Source: Deltaproteobacteria bacterium
GTDB taxonomy: Bacteria > JAUYMQ01
Reading direction: 5' to 3'
Assembly (NCBI GenBank): GCA_030698575.1
Contig: JAUYMQ010000052.1
Location: 1-7,495 of the forward strand
DNA: 7,495 bases
Positions 1-6,519 of this stretch are shown one piece after another. A program made the position numbers and the translations under genes. The notes under the pieces are model-generated. The model saw only the letters and a list, made by a program, of their open reading frames with translations, had not been told where the DNA came from and did no database searches. Every line of letters begins with the position of its first letter. Within the stretch, counting starts at the first letter, position 1.

Positions 1-55
1 CGAAATCCGGCGCCTTCGTCCCGAGGGGCAGCATTGTGGAAGGCGTCATGACCAT
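1..55 (-). CDS. Redoxin (AhpC/TSA, thioredoxin-fold) family protein, N-terminal fragment
   Basis: Only the first 18 codons are inside the window; the gene continues past the left edge. The peptide read from the ATG at 55 is MVMTPSTMLPLGTKAPDF. The element L-P-L-G-T-x-A-P-D-F is the typical opening of peroxiredoxin/thioredoxin-like proteins, just ahead of the first beta strand of the fold. The start is supported by a strong SD, AGGAG, six bases upstream; the ATG at 49 is an in-frame alternative. Proteins of this family reduce peroxides or exchange thiols in the cytoplasm, but the active-site cysteine lies outside the window, so peroxidase and plain thiol-disulfide roles cannot be told apart. 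It follows the LLM oxidoreductase by 54 bp on the same strand and could be cotranscribed with it. A redoxin beside flavin-dependent oxygenases would fit peroxide protection (inference). Confidence 0.6.
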   Translation of the reverse strand, partial: MVMTPSTMLPLGTKAPDF

Positions 56-109
56 GGCTTTCTCCTCTCTCACCAAATACGAAGATCGTCCGGTTCCATT
101 GCCCAATCT

Positions 110-1123
110 TCATGTCGCAAATACCTCCAGCAGCCGCGTTCTGTAGTGATCCTGCTGCTCGCGGGTCGTGCCGGTGGAGGGGACGACGAGCATGACGGTA
201 TCGAGCAGCCCTTCGCGCTCAGCCACGCCCGCACGCACGCGATCAACGGGCCCGACCGCGCAGAAGGCGTCGACCATTTCGGGCGGGATCGCCTCGAGCG
301 GGTCGCGCCCCCCCTTCTCCTGGATGTCCCGCACCTCGGCCACCACGCCGCCGAAGCCGTGGGCCTCGAAGATCGGATCGTAGATTCGCGCCCAGATGCT
401 GAACAGCAGCGCCCCCGCGCCGATGCGGCGCGCGGCGGCGAGATCGTCGTCGATCACCGTGAAGCACTGGCCGAGGAGCTCCACGTCGCCGCGTTTCCGG
501 TTGGCGCGGGCGAGCCCTTCGTCGAGCCCCGGCAGGACGACTTCCCGGAGATGACGCGGCGAGAAGAGCGGGTTGCCGATGAGTCCGTCCGCCGCCTCGC
601 CGGCCAGCGCCGACATTCGCCGCGGCACCGCGGCGATGTAGACCGGCGGACTCTCCCGGGGTTGCTTCGTCATGCGGGGGAAGAAACGGCGGGCGCGCAC
701 GTGGTAGTGCTTCCCGTCGAACTGGATCTCGCCGCCGTTCGGCGCCTTCTCCATGATGAGGCGCACGACCTTCACGTACTCGCGAAGCTGGCTGAGGGGC
801 TTTCCGTCGTCGCGTCCGGCGTACCAGTTGTTGTTGCGATTGGGATGGGCGACCCCGAGCCCCAGCGTGAAGCGCCCCTCGCTCAGAAGATCGAGATCGA
901 GGGCCGCGAGGGCGAGCATGACGGGGCTGTGCGTGAAAGCCAGATTGATGGCGGTGCCGAGCTTGATGCGCTTCACCGCGGGCGCCAGGGCGGCCAGCGG
1001 AATCATCGCGGCATTGACCAGCTCGCCGTTCCACAGCGAGTCGAACCCCGCATCTTCAATGCGCTTCGCCCACCCGAGCATGGTCTCAAAGTCGCCCGAC
1101 GGCAGGAACGCCGCGTGCTTCAT
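110..1123 (-). CDS. LLM-class (luciferase-like) flavin/F420-dependent oxidoreductase
   Basis: This 337-residue protein has the bacterial luciferase-like TIM-barrel fold. Visible landmarks are the first strand with MKHAAFLPSG, the helix/strand pair ending in AGFDSLWNGE (about residues 25-34), IKLGTAI (53-59), and SEGRFTLGLGV (81-91), the usual family signature. The C-terminal part, with DTVMLVVPS, closes the barrel. Such enzymes use reduced FMN or coenzyme F420 for monooxygenation or hydride transfer on small organic substrates in the cytoplasm; the cofactor cannot be decided here. The length is normal for the family and no damage is seen. The start at 1123 has AAAGG seven bases upstream. It is clearly a different subfamily from the second LLM protein at 4503-5381. 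It lies 105 bp after the SDR gene, with a palindrome and a dispersed repeat between, so it may or may not belong to the same transcript. The substrate is unknown. Confidence 0.9.
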   Translation of the reverse strand: MKHAAFLPSGDFETMLGWAKRIEDAGFDSLWNGELVNAAMIPLAALAPAVKRIKLGTAINLAFTHSPVMLALAALDLDLLSEGRFTLGLGVAHPNRNNNWYAGRDDGKPLSQLREYVKVVRLIMEKAPNGGEIQFDGKHYHVRARRFFPRMTKQPRESPPVYIAAVPRRMSALAGEAADGLIGNPLFSPRHLREVVLPGLDEGLARANRKRGDVELLGQCFTVIDDDLAAARRIGAGALLFSIWARIYDPIFEAHGFGGVVAEVRDIQEKGGRDPLEAIPPEMVDAFCAVGPVDRVRAGVAEREGLLDTVMLVVPSTGTTREQQDHYRTRLLEVFAT

Positions 1124-1137
1124 AGCTCGACCTTTCT

Positions 1138-1159
1138 GAGGCGCCCGGCCGGGCGCCTC
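1138..1159. repeat. Perfect 22-bp GC palindrome
   Basis: Half-site GAGGCGCCCGG is followed directly by its reverse complement, with the centre between 1148 and 1149. It lies just upstream of the SD of the LLM gene at 1123 and directly beside the dispersed repeat at 1167-1199. No T-run follows on either strand, so it is not a canonical intrinsic terminator, although as RNA it would fold very stably. It could be a transcript stabiliser, an attenuating structure in the LLM leader, a dimeric operator, or part of the neighbouring repeat element. Confidence 0.85.
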
Positions 1160-1166
1160 GCCGGGG

Positions 1167-1199
1167 GATTGCTTCGTCGCTCCGCTCCTCGCAATGACA
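1167..1199 (-). repeat. CHCEERSDEAI-type dispersed intergenic repeat
   Basis: On the minus strand the segment begins TGTCATTGCGAGGAG and ends GACGAAGCAATC. This matches from memory a short repeat scattered through intergenic regions of many unrelated bacteria; its spurious translation CHCEERSDEAI appears in many databases and is also readable here on the minus strand. The ends ATTGC/GCAAT form a short inverted repeat. It is non-coding and lies between the SDR and LLM genes. REP/MITE-like origin is likely but not shown here. Confidence 0.85.
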
Positions 1200-1228
1200 T
1201 GCGGGATGAGCGCTGCGCGTGGGGTGGC

Positions 1229-2095
1229 TCAGTCCATCCCGAGGAAGCGCGCCATGAAGCCGTCGAAGAGTCTGTCGCCGAGGAGGCTGGAGAGCGTCTT
1301 CTGGATCTTGGCCTCCTTCCCGACGAGGTAGCGCGTCTTCGGCTTCGGCGACGTGAGCGCGTGCGCGACAACCTCGGCGACCCGCTCGGGAGGCAGCGCG
1401 ATCTTCGACATTTTCTCCGCCGCCTCGGCCAACTTGGTCAGCCCCTTCCCGTACACCCGCAGCGCCTCTTCGGAGAGCGCGGCGAGACTCTCGTTTCCTG
1501 CTTTCTGGCCCTTTTCCCAGATGGGCGTCGCGATAGCGCCGGGTTCGATCAGCGAGACCTGCACGCCGGTGCCGCGCAACTCGCGCCGGAGAGCGTCCGA
1601 GGCTCCTTCCATGGCGTATTTCGAAGCGGCGTAGGGGCCGATGAAGGGGCTCGCCACCCGCCCGCCGATGCTGCTGATGTTGACGATGCGCCCCCTGGCT
1701 TTCCGAAGGAGCGGCAGGAAGGTCTGGGTCACGGCCACGAAGCCGAAGAAGTTCACCTCGAACTGCCGCCGCCATTCGTCCATCGACGTGAACTCGAGAG
1801 GGCCCGAGACGACGATGCCCGCGTTGTTGACGAGGCCCGCGAGCCCGTTCTCGCCCAGCGCGGCGGTGACTTCCTTCGCCGCGGCCGCGATGGAGCCCTC
1901 ATTGGTCACGTCGATCAGGATGGGCGAGAGGCGGTCCGAAGCACCTTCCCGCAGGGCCTCGCCGTCCTGCGCGCGCCGCACCCCCGCGAAGACGCGGAAG
2001 CCCAGCTTGTCGAGATGGTGGGCGGTCGTCCGGCCGATGCCGGTGCTCGCACCCGTGATGACGACGGCGCCTCTGCCGCCTGCTTGATCGCTCAT
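1229..2095 (-). CDS. Classical short-chain dehydrogenase/reductase (SDR)
   Basis: This 288-residue Rossmann-fold oxidoreductase interconverts an alcohol and a ketone or aldehyde using NAD(P)(H). All classical SDR landmarks are visible: TGASTGIG cofactor loop (14-21), D62-V63 contacting adenine, NNAG (90-93), structural N115, catalytic S142 in NISSIGGR, and YAASK with Y155 and K159. Arginines 40-41 at the end of the second strand suggest a preference for NADP (inference). The GFRVFAGVRR segment recalls the retinol/17-beta-hydroxysteroid/3-hydroxybutyrate dehydrogenase side of the family, but the substrate is not determined. The start at 2095 is chosen over longer in-frame starts because AGGAG lies eight bases upstream and the Rossmann strand begins at about residue 10; upstream codons run into the dehalogenase gene. 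It is 28 bp downstream of that gene, so it may oxidise the alcohol made by dehalogenation (inference). Confidence 0.93.
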   Translation of the reverse strand: MSDQAGGRGAVVITGASTGIGRTTAHHLDKLGFRVFAGVRRAQDGEALREGASDRLSPILIDVTNEGSIAAAAKEVTAALGENGLAGLVNNAGIVVSGPLEFTSMDEWRRQFEVNFFGFVAVTQTFLPLLRKARGRIVNISSIGGRVASPFIGPYAASKYAMEGASDALRRELRGTGVQVSLIEPGAIATPIWEKGQKAGNESLAALSEEALRVYGKGLTKLAEAAEKMSKIALPPERVAEVVAHALTSPKPKTRYLVGKEAKIQKTLSSLLGDRLFDGFMARFLGMD

Positions 2096-2123
2096 GGTGA
2101 TGACTCCTCTCGTGTTCGGAATT

Positions 2124-3005
2124 TCAGGTGAGCGATGCGCGCCACTCGGCCACCGCGCGCCCGATCTCGTCCGGAGCGTCTTCCTGGATGAAGTGCAAGC
2201 CCTTGACCGTGATTTCTTTCTGGTGCGGCCAGGTGCGGCAGTACTTCCGCTGCTTCCCGATGAGAATGGTTCCCGGCTCGGCATTGATGAAGAGCTTGGG
2301 CAGGTCGGCCGTCTCGAGCCACTTCCCGTAGTCGAGCACGATCTTCGCAACGTCCTCGGGCTCGCCGTCGATGGGAATCTGACGAGGCCATGTGAGCGTG
2401 GGCCGCCGGCTCTCGCCCGGCTCGAGGTACGGGCGCTTGTACACCGCCATCTCGGCGTCGGTAAGTCCGCGCAGCACCGAGGACGGGAGCACGCGCTCGA
2501 CGAAGACGTTCTTCTGGAGCACGATCTCCTCGCCGGCCTCCGACCGGAAACCCTGGAAGATCTGCCGGGCCATCTCCGGCCAGTCGGCCCAGTTCATGGG
2601 CATAACGATCGCCTCCATGTAGGCGATCCCCTTGACCGCGACGGGGTGGCGCCGCGCCCAGTCGAAGCCGAGGGCGGAGCCCCAGTCATGGATGACGAAG
2701 GTCACGTTCTCGCGCACACCGAGCTTCTCGAGGAGCGCGTCGAGGTATTCGCGATGCTCGACGAAGCGGTACTTGTCCGGCCCGCTGTCGGGCAGCTTCT
2801 CGCTGTCGCCCATGCCGATCAGATCCGGGGCAATGCAGCGCCCGGCCTTCTCGAGGTGCGGAATGACGTTGCGCCACAGATAGGATGAGGTCGGGTTGCC
2901 GTGGAGGAAAACGATGGGATCCCCCTCGCCCGTCTCGACGTAGGCCATCTGCCGGCCGTTCACCTCGATCTTCTTCTTCGGGTAGCGTTCCAGAGCGCTG
3001 ATCAT
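2124..3005 (-). CDS. Haloalkane dehalogenase, HLD-II (LinB-like) subfamily
   Basis: This 293-residue alpha/beta hydrolase hydrolytically cleaves carbon-halogen bonds to give an alcohol, halide and a proton. It aligns almost without gaps to LinB from memory, and the catalytic set is intact: nucleophile D107 in VIHDWGS, halide-binding W108, second halide-binding N37 in HGNPTSS, general acid E131 in YMEAIV, and base H271 in GLHFIQED. This D-H-E triad with Asn-Trp halide binding marks subfamily II. Cap-domain F150 and F168 match LinB F151 and F169, while the tunnel-mouth position LinB L177 is Ser176 here, so substrate preference may differ (inference). The start at 3005 gives the LinB-like N terminus and has AAGGA nine bases upstream; longer in-frame starts would overlap the previous gene. 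No signal peptide is seen, so it is probably cytoplasmic. It is flanked by the DMFase-like gene (49 bp) and the SDR gene (28 bp). Confidence 0.93.
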   Translation of the reverse strand: MISALERYPKKKIEVNGRQMAYVETGEGDPIVFLHGNPTSSYLWRNVIPHLEKAGRCIAPDLIGMGDSEKLPDSGPDKYRFVEHREYLDALLEKLGVRENVTFVIHDWGSALGFDWARRHPVAVKGIAYMEAIVMPMNWADWPEMARQIFQGFRSEAGEEIVLQKNVFVERVLPSSVLRGLTDAEMAVYKRPYLEPGESRRPTLTWPRQIPIDGEPEDVAKIVLDYGKWLETADLPKLFINAEPGTILIGKQRKYCRTWPHQKEITVKGLHFIQEDAPDEIGRAVAEWRASLT

Positions 3006-3054
3006 TGCAGTCGTTCCTTGCCGGCCTTGCCGCCCTTCCCGACGTTGATGAATA

Positions 3055-4485
3055 TCACTGTGATCCGCCGCGCATGCGCGCGAGCAAGTTCTCGGTGATG
3101 CGCTGCAACCGGGGGTCGGGCCCCTTCGGCGAAACGATGTGCTGCGGACGAACGTAGCCTGGAGGTTCGGCGAGGCCGTCCCCCCACCAGCAGGTGGCCG
3201 CGTTGAAAACGATGTTGCCCTTCGCCCCGGGGTAGACGGTGGCCGTGTAGACGCCGTCACCATGCTTGCTCTGCGTCTCGCCGCTGGCCACGACCTCCAG
3301 GCCGCGAATGTCAGCGGGCTCGCCGTGATACTCCCAGCCGACGAGACCCGCGATCCCGTCCCCGTTCCTCATGCCCGTCCCCTCGAAGAGCCAGTGGTCG
3401 GGGGCCGTGCAGATCCAGTCCGCTGATCCCGTCGGCGGCGCCGGCGTGCGGGCGCCCACGAGCCACTTCTCGTCGGGGGCGCTGGCGGGCAGCTGCGCCA
3501 TCTCGGGAAAGACAGCCGTTTCCTCCCGCGACGCGCCGCCGAACCGGTCGGTCCGTGAGAAGACACGGTCCGGCGCGCCGCCGCCGCCCGGCCGAAGACC
3601 GATCTCGCCGCAGCAGACGTTCCCCGAAAGGAACGCCACGTTGAGGCCCGCGGCGATGGCGCCGAGGAGATGATCGTACATGGCGCGCGTGTAGTACTCA
3701 TCATGCCCCACCGAGAGAAAGCCCCGCGCGCGCAAAAGCCCCCCGGGATCCTGGTGTGCGTCGATTCCCGAGATGTAGGTCACGTCGTGACCACGCGACT
3801 CCAGCCAGTATGCCACGGGAAACTCCCACAGCAGCCACTCACCTGAGCCGGTCGACAGCGGCGCGTCGACGAGCTGGCAGTACTTGCCGTAGGGACGGTC
3901 GAAGCTCACCGCCGTGTCGGGGCCCCAGTACCAGAACTTCTTCCCGTCGTCATACAGCGCGTAGCTGTCGGGCCAGCGGTTGTAGGCCTGCCAGGTGAGA
4001 TCGGAGCACTGAAAGATGAAATCCGCCGGCCGGTCGTCGCGAACGACGAAGATGACATAGCTCTGATCGCCGCTCGGCCCGGCCGTGAGCTTTCCGAGGT
4101 AGACGCCGCTCGGCCAGTCGGCGGGGATCTCGATGCCGGCGCAGGCATTCCACCTGCACTCGCGCAGCCGCATGGGTCCGACGGGCGGGTCGGGCTGGAC
4201 CTCGCCCGTGAAGGGACCGAGCCGCAGCATGTGCCGTCCTCCGGCGCCGCCGTAGTAACCCATGCGGTAGAGGTCGAGCGTGAAAGGCGAGGGCGGGTTG
4301 GTGCTGACGTGGAACGAGATCGACTCACCGGGACGGACGCTCTGGCGGGAGCAGAATCCTTCGATCGATGACGACCGGAAGCGTGCGCCTGGATCGATGC
4401 GCGTCTTCCGAAGGATCCACTCCTCTGTTCCTGGCCGCGCGTTCTCCTCGCGGATCAGATCGGGTCGGGGGGGAATTGAACTCAT
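3055..4485 (-). CDS. N,N-dimethylformamidase large-subunit-like protein (stand-alone)
   Basis: This 476-residue protein resembles the C-terminal part of the large (beta) subunit of N,N-dimethylformamidase, an iron enzyme that hydrolyses the amide bond of dimethylformamide. Diagnostic stretches are YRMGYYGGAGGR (73-84), closing a beta-sandwich region, then DLTWQAYNRWPD (162-173), GHDVTYIS (232-239), SVGHDEYYT (258-266), AFLSGN (284-289) and VGWEYHGE (382-389). The known enzyme uses two Tyr and one Glu as iron ligands. Candidates here are Y226, Y264/Y265 and E385, but this assignment is inference. The known large subunit is about 760 residues and pairs with a small subunit; this protein is much shorter and no small-subunit gene is seen nearby. 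No signal peptide is visible. The start at 4485 lies 17 bp after the LLM stop; its nearest SD-like sequence (GAGGA) is unusually distant, suggesting translational coupling. The true substrate may be another amide or a non-amide. Confidence 0.85.
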   Translation of the reverse strand: MSSIPPRPDLIREENARPGTEEWILRKTRIDPGARFRSSSIEGFCSRQSVRPGESISFHVSTNPPSPFTLDLYRMGYYGGAGGRHMLRLGPFTGEVQPDPPVGPMRLRECRWNACAGIEIPADWPSGVYLGKLTAGPSGDQSYVIFVVRDDRPADFIFQCSDLTWQAYNRWPDSYALYDDGKKFWYWGPDTAVSFDRPYGKYCQLVDAPLSTGSGEWLLWEFPVAYWLESRGHDVTYISGIDAHQDPGGLLRARGFLSVGHDEYYTRAMYDHLLGAIAAGLNVAFLSGNVCCGEIGLRPGGGGAPDRVFSRTDRFGGASREETAVFPEMAQLPASAPDEKWLVGARTPAPPTGSADWICTAPDHWLFEGTGMRNGDGIAGLVGWEYHGEPADIRGLEVVASGETQSKHGDGVYTATVYPGAKGNIVFNAATCWWGDGLAEPPGYVRPQHIVSPKGPDPRLQRITENLLARMRGGSQ

Positions 4486-4502
4486 CTTGTCAGGGCGCTT
4501 CC

Positions 4503-5381
4503 TCAGAGAGAGCGCGCGGGCTCCACGATCGTCTCAGCAAGTTTGTCCAGCGTCGGCTCGATCAGCTCGGTTGTGGGCAGCATGACGAGCAGGATGACCT
4601 GATCCACCCCGGCCGCCGCGTAGCGCTTCACCTTGTCGAGATCGACGGTTTTCATGTAGGGGCAGATGCTGATCTCGACGTCGCTCAGGGCGCGGCCCCG
4701 CTCGACCAGGAGCCGCTCGAGCTTCTCGAGGCGCTCCTCCGTTTCATCCGGCTCGAGGCCGAAGCCGTACCAGCCATGGCCGAGGTCAGCCACGCGCCGG
4801 AGCGCTGCGTCGCTCTCGCCGCCGAAGTGAATCGGCGGGTATGGATCCTGAACGGGCTTGGGATACATGCGGCAGGCCGGAAGCTCGTAGAACTCGTCCT
4901 TGTATTCCGAGACCGCGTCGCACCAGAGAGTCTTCATGACCTCGATGTAGGATCGGCAGCGCTCGGCGCGCCGCTCGAAGGGCATCTGGAGCGCCCGGAA
5001 CTCCTCGGCGAGCCAGCCGACGCCGATGCCCATGTCGAAGCGGCCGTTCGAAAGGTAGTCGAGCGTGGCGGCGTCTTTCGCGGTGTAGACCGGGCTGCGC
5101 TGCGGGAGCAGGCAGATCCCCGTGCCGAGCCGGATGCTGCGCGTCACGGCGGCCACGTAGGAAAGCGTCACGAAGGGGTCCATGAGGCCCGACTCACCCG
5201 AGGCCGGAAACTTCCCGTCGGGTGAGTAGGGGTACTTCGACTGGTAGTGATCGAAAAGAACGACGTGCTCGGCTGCCCAGAGGGAATGGAAGCCGCGCTG
5301 CTCGGCCGCCGGGCCGAGGGTCTGGATGTACTCACCCGTTGCCCAGGGGCTGCTGAATGGGGGAAAGATGCCGATCTTCAT
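4503..5381 (-). CDS. LLM-class F420-dependent oxidoreductase, Rv2161c-like
   Basis: This 292-residue luciferase-fold protein resembles the group annotated as probable F420-dependent oxidoreductases of the Rv2161c type. Visible features are MKIGIFPPFS at the first strand, RGFHSLWAAEHVV (29-41), a YPYSPDGKFP insert (50-59) typical of that group, IRLGTGI (83-89), and the signature SNGRFDMGIGVGW (111-123) followed by LAEEF. The C-terminal strand has GVDQVILLVMLP. The expected role is cytoplasmic hydride transfer or monooxygenation with F420 or reduced flavin; the cofactor is inferred from family resemblance only. The start at 5381 is well supported by AAGGAG eight bases upstream, and longer in-frame starts lie inside the preceding hydrolase gene. 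It begins 19 bp after that gene stops and ends 17 bp before the DMFase-like gene, so the three are very likely cotranscribed. The substrate is unknown. Confidence 0.92.
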   Translation of the reverse strand: MKIGIFPPFSSPWATGEYIQTLGPAAEQRGFHSLWAAEHVVLFDHYQSKYPYSPDGKFPASGESGLMDPFVTLSYVAAVTRSIRLGTGICLLPQRSPVYTAKDAATLDYLSNGRFDMGIGVGWLAEEFRALQMPFERRAERCRSYIEVMKTLWCDAVSEYKDEFYELPACRMYPKPVQDPYPPIHFGGESDAALRRVADLGHGWYGFGLEPDETEERLEKLERLLVERGRALSDVEISICPYMKTVDLDKVKRYAAAGVDQVILLVMLPTTELIEPTLDKLAETIVEPARSL

Positions 5382-5400
5382 GCCGCCGCTCCTTCCGGTA

Positions 5401-6282
5401 TCAGTCCGCCAGGAACTCGCTGACGTACTCGAGGAACAAATCGAGCTGATCGTGGTGCACCCAGTGTCCCGCGTCGTCGACGTTGACCACGCGCGCGTTC
5501 CGGAACGCCTGGACCCTGCCGTCGGCTTCGGGATCGCTCGCCCAGCTCTCCTTGCCGCGGAACAAAAGGGTGGGACATGCGATGCGTCCCCAGAGTTCGT
5601 TCGCCTCCTCGACATTGAAGTGATCCGACGAGAAGACCCGCACGTAGTTGTCGAACTTCCAGGAATAGGTGCCGTCCTCGTTCTGCGTGGTTCCGTGTCG
5701 GGTGAGATGGCGCGCCTGCTCGGGCGTCAGGTGCGGGTTGGCGTCCTGCATCCGCGCGCAGGCCTCGTCGAGATTCTTGTAGCGGCGCGGCAGCCTTCCC
5801 GCGAGGTCGCGCACGGTGTCAATCCAGCCGCCGATTCGCTCCTGCGGCGATCTCTTCACCCGCTCGGCGACCATCTTGGGCGACGGCCCGAGCCCCTCGA
5901 TAGCCACCAGCCGGTGCACGTTCTCGGGGTAGAGGCCGGAGTAACGGAGCGCGATGGCGCCCCCGAGCGAGTGGCTCACGATGCGCACCGGAAAGAGCTG
6001 CTTCTGGTGCAGGAGCTGGGCGATGTCGTAGACGTAGTCGTCCATGCGATAGGTGCTGCCGATGACCCACTGCGAGTCACCGTGGCCGCGGAGATCGGGG
6101 GCGATGATGTGATACTCGTCGCGGAGCGCCTGGGCGACCCAGTCCCAGTTGCGACAGTGATCCTGCCCCCCGTGAACGAGCAGGAGCGGGGGCGCGCCCT
6201 CGTTCCCCCAGTCGACGTAGTGGAGCCGGAGGCGCTGCGAGTAATAGACGTGAGAAGTGGGTCCCGCGATGGGCGTCGGCAT
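5401..6282 (-). CDS. Alpha/beta-fold hydrolase (serine nucleophile)
   Basis: This 293-residue protein has a full alpha/beta hydrolase fold. Visible are HGG (37-39) of the oxyanion region, APDLRGHGDS (61-70), nucleophile elbow SHSLGG with Ser105, and base His273 in DDAGHWVHHD. The acid is probably E245 or D250 in the segment after LLFRGKE, but this is not settled by eye. Unlike the neighbour at 2124-3005 it has Ser rather than Asp as nucleophile and lacks the Asn/Trp halide site, so it is an esterase, lactonase, C-C hydrolase or similar rather than a dehalogenase. The cap region carries ERVKRSPQERIGGWID. No signal peptide is visible. The start at 6282 has AGGA seven bases upstream. It is the first gene of the minus-strand operon, so the operon promoter should lie in 6283-6450. 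The substrate cannot be assigned. Confidence 0.92.
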   Translation of the reverse strand: MPTPIAGPTSHVYYSQRLRLHYVDWGNEGAPPLLLVHGGQDHCRNWDWVAQALRDEYHIIAPDLRGHGDSQWVIGSTYRMDDYVYDIAQLLHQKQLFPVRIVSHSLGGAIALRYSGLYPENVHRLVAIEGLGPSPKMVAERVKRSPQERIGGWIDTVRDLAGRLPRRYKNLDEACARMQDANPHLTPEQARHLTRHGTTQNEDGTYSWKFDNYVRVFSSDHFNVEEANELWGRIACPTLLFRGKESWASDPEADGRVQAFRNARVVNVDDAGHWVHHDQLDLFLEYVSEFLAD

Positions 6283-6380
6283 GCGCCTATCCTAGCGAAC
6301 TCCGTGCCGAATTGGGAATCCGCCCGGCGGCCGCCTGCGGGCCCCGCCAGAGGGCCGCATCCCGCCGGCGCCTGGAGGCA

Positions 6381-6410
6381 TCTATAGAGCGGTATCCATA
6401 TATACATATA
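6381..6410. promoter_or_regulatory. AT-rich island, candidate promoter region
   Basis: The run TCTATAGAGC through CATATATACATATA stands out sharply from the GC-rich surroundings. It offers TATA-type -10 hexamers on both strands (for example TATAGA on the minus strand at 6386-6381), roughly 100 bp upstream of the hydrolase start. No good -35 box is spaced correctly, so the promoter call rests mainly on composition and on position between divergent genes. Confidence 0.3.
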
Positions 6411-6439
6411 CGGGCCATGCAGGTGCGCGGACCGCGGGC

Positions 6440-6481
6440 GGCGGTTCGGCCCCGCTCGCAGCGGGCGGGGGCTGAACCGCC
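6440..6481. repeat. Long GC hairpin
   Basis: GGCGGTTC at 6440-6447 pairs perfectly with GAACCGCC at 6474-6481. The pairing continues inward through a G.T wobble and a GCCCC/GGGGC block, then past a one-base bulge to a small loop near 6459-6461. The result is a nearly continuous stem of about 18 pairs. No T-run follows on the plus strand. It could be a 5' leader structure, a terminator insulating the two divergent units, or a regulator site. Confidence 0.7.
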
Positions 6482-6491
6482 TTCAGATTCT

Positions 6492-6514
6492 GGGGTGGGG
6501 ATTAAGGGGAGGGG
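6492..6514 (+). promoter_or_regulatory. Canonical G-quadruplex motif upstream of the lipoprotein gene
   Basis: Four runs of four G are separated by loops T, ATTAA and A (runs at 6492-6495, 6497-6500, 6506-6509, 6511-6514). This meets the strict G4 definition with short loops. It is on the sense strand, 45 bp ahead of the lipoprotein ATG, so it could fold in DNA or, if transcription starts upstream, in the mRNA leader. The regulatory role is inference. Confidence 0.55.
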
Positions 6515-6519
6515 TTTAG

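Noticed and set aside
1-113. Alternative start ATG at 113-111 overlapping the LLM stop codon (ATGA)
   Set aside because: It opens a frame reading MKIGQWNRTIF with no family likeness. The frame starting at 55 has a strong SD and a redoxin-like N terminus.
1086-1775. Minus-strand frame whose translation includes CHCEERSDEAI
   Set aside because: This is the known spurious translation of the dispersed repeat, and the frame overlaps the SDR and LLM genes out of frame.
146-2131. Open frame of 661 codons on the plus strand
   Set aside because: It runs antisense through the LLM and SDR genes and the repeat between them. The translation is low-complexity Arg/Gly/Ala/Glu/His-rich with no family motif, as expected for the antisense frame of GC-rich genes.
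2094-2888. Plus-strand open frame antisense to the dehalogenase
   Set aside because: The minus strand encodes a dehalogenase with all catalytic residues; the plus frame has no recognisable motif or convincing SD.
3006-3054. Repeated GGCAAGG-like units ahead of the dehalogenase start
   Set aside because: Only two to three imperfect short copies; more likely SD-like purine richness than a functional repeat.
4368-6387. Long plus-strand frames (285 and 353 codons) antisense to the LLM and hydrolase genes
   Set aside because: Shadow frames of well-supported minus-strand genes, with compositional bias and no domain features.
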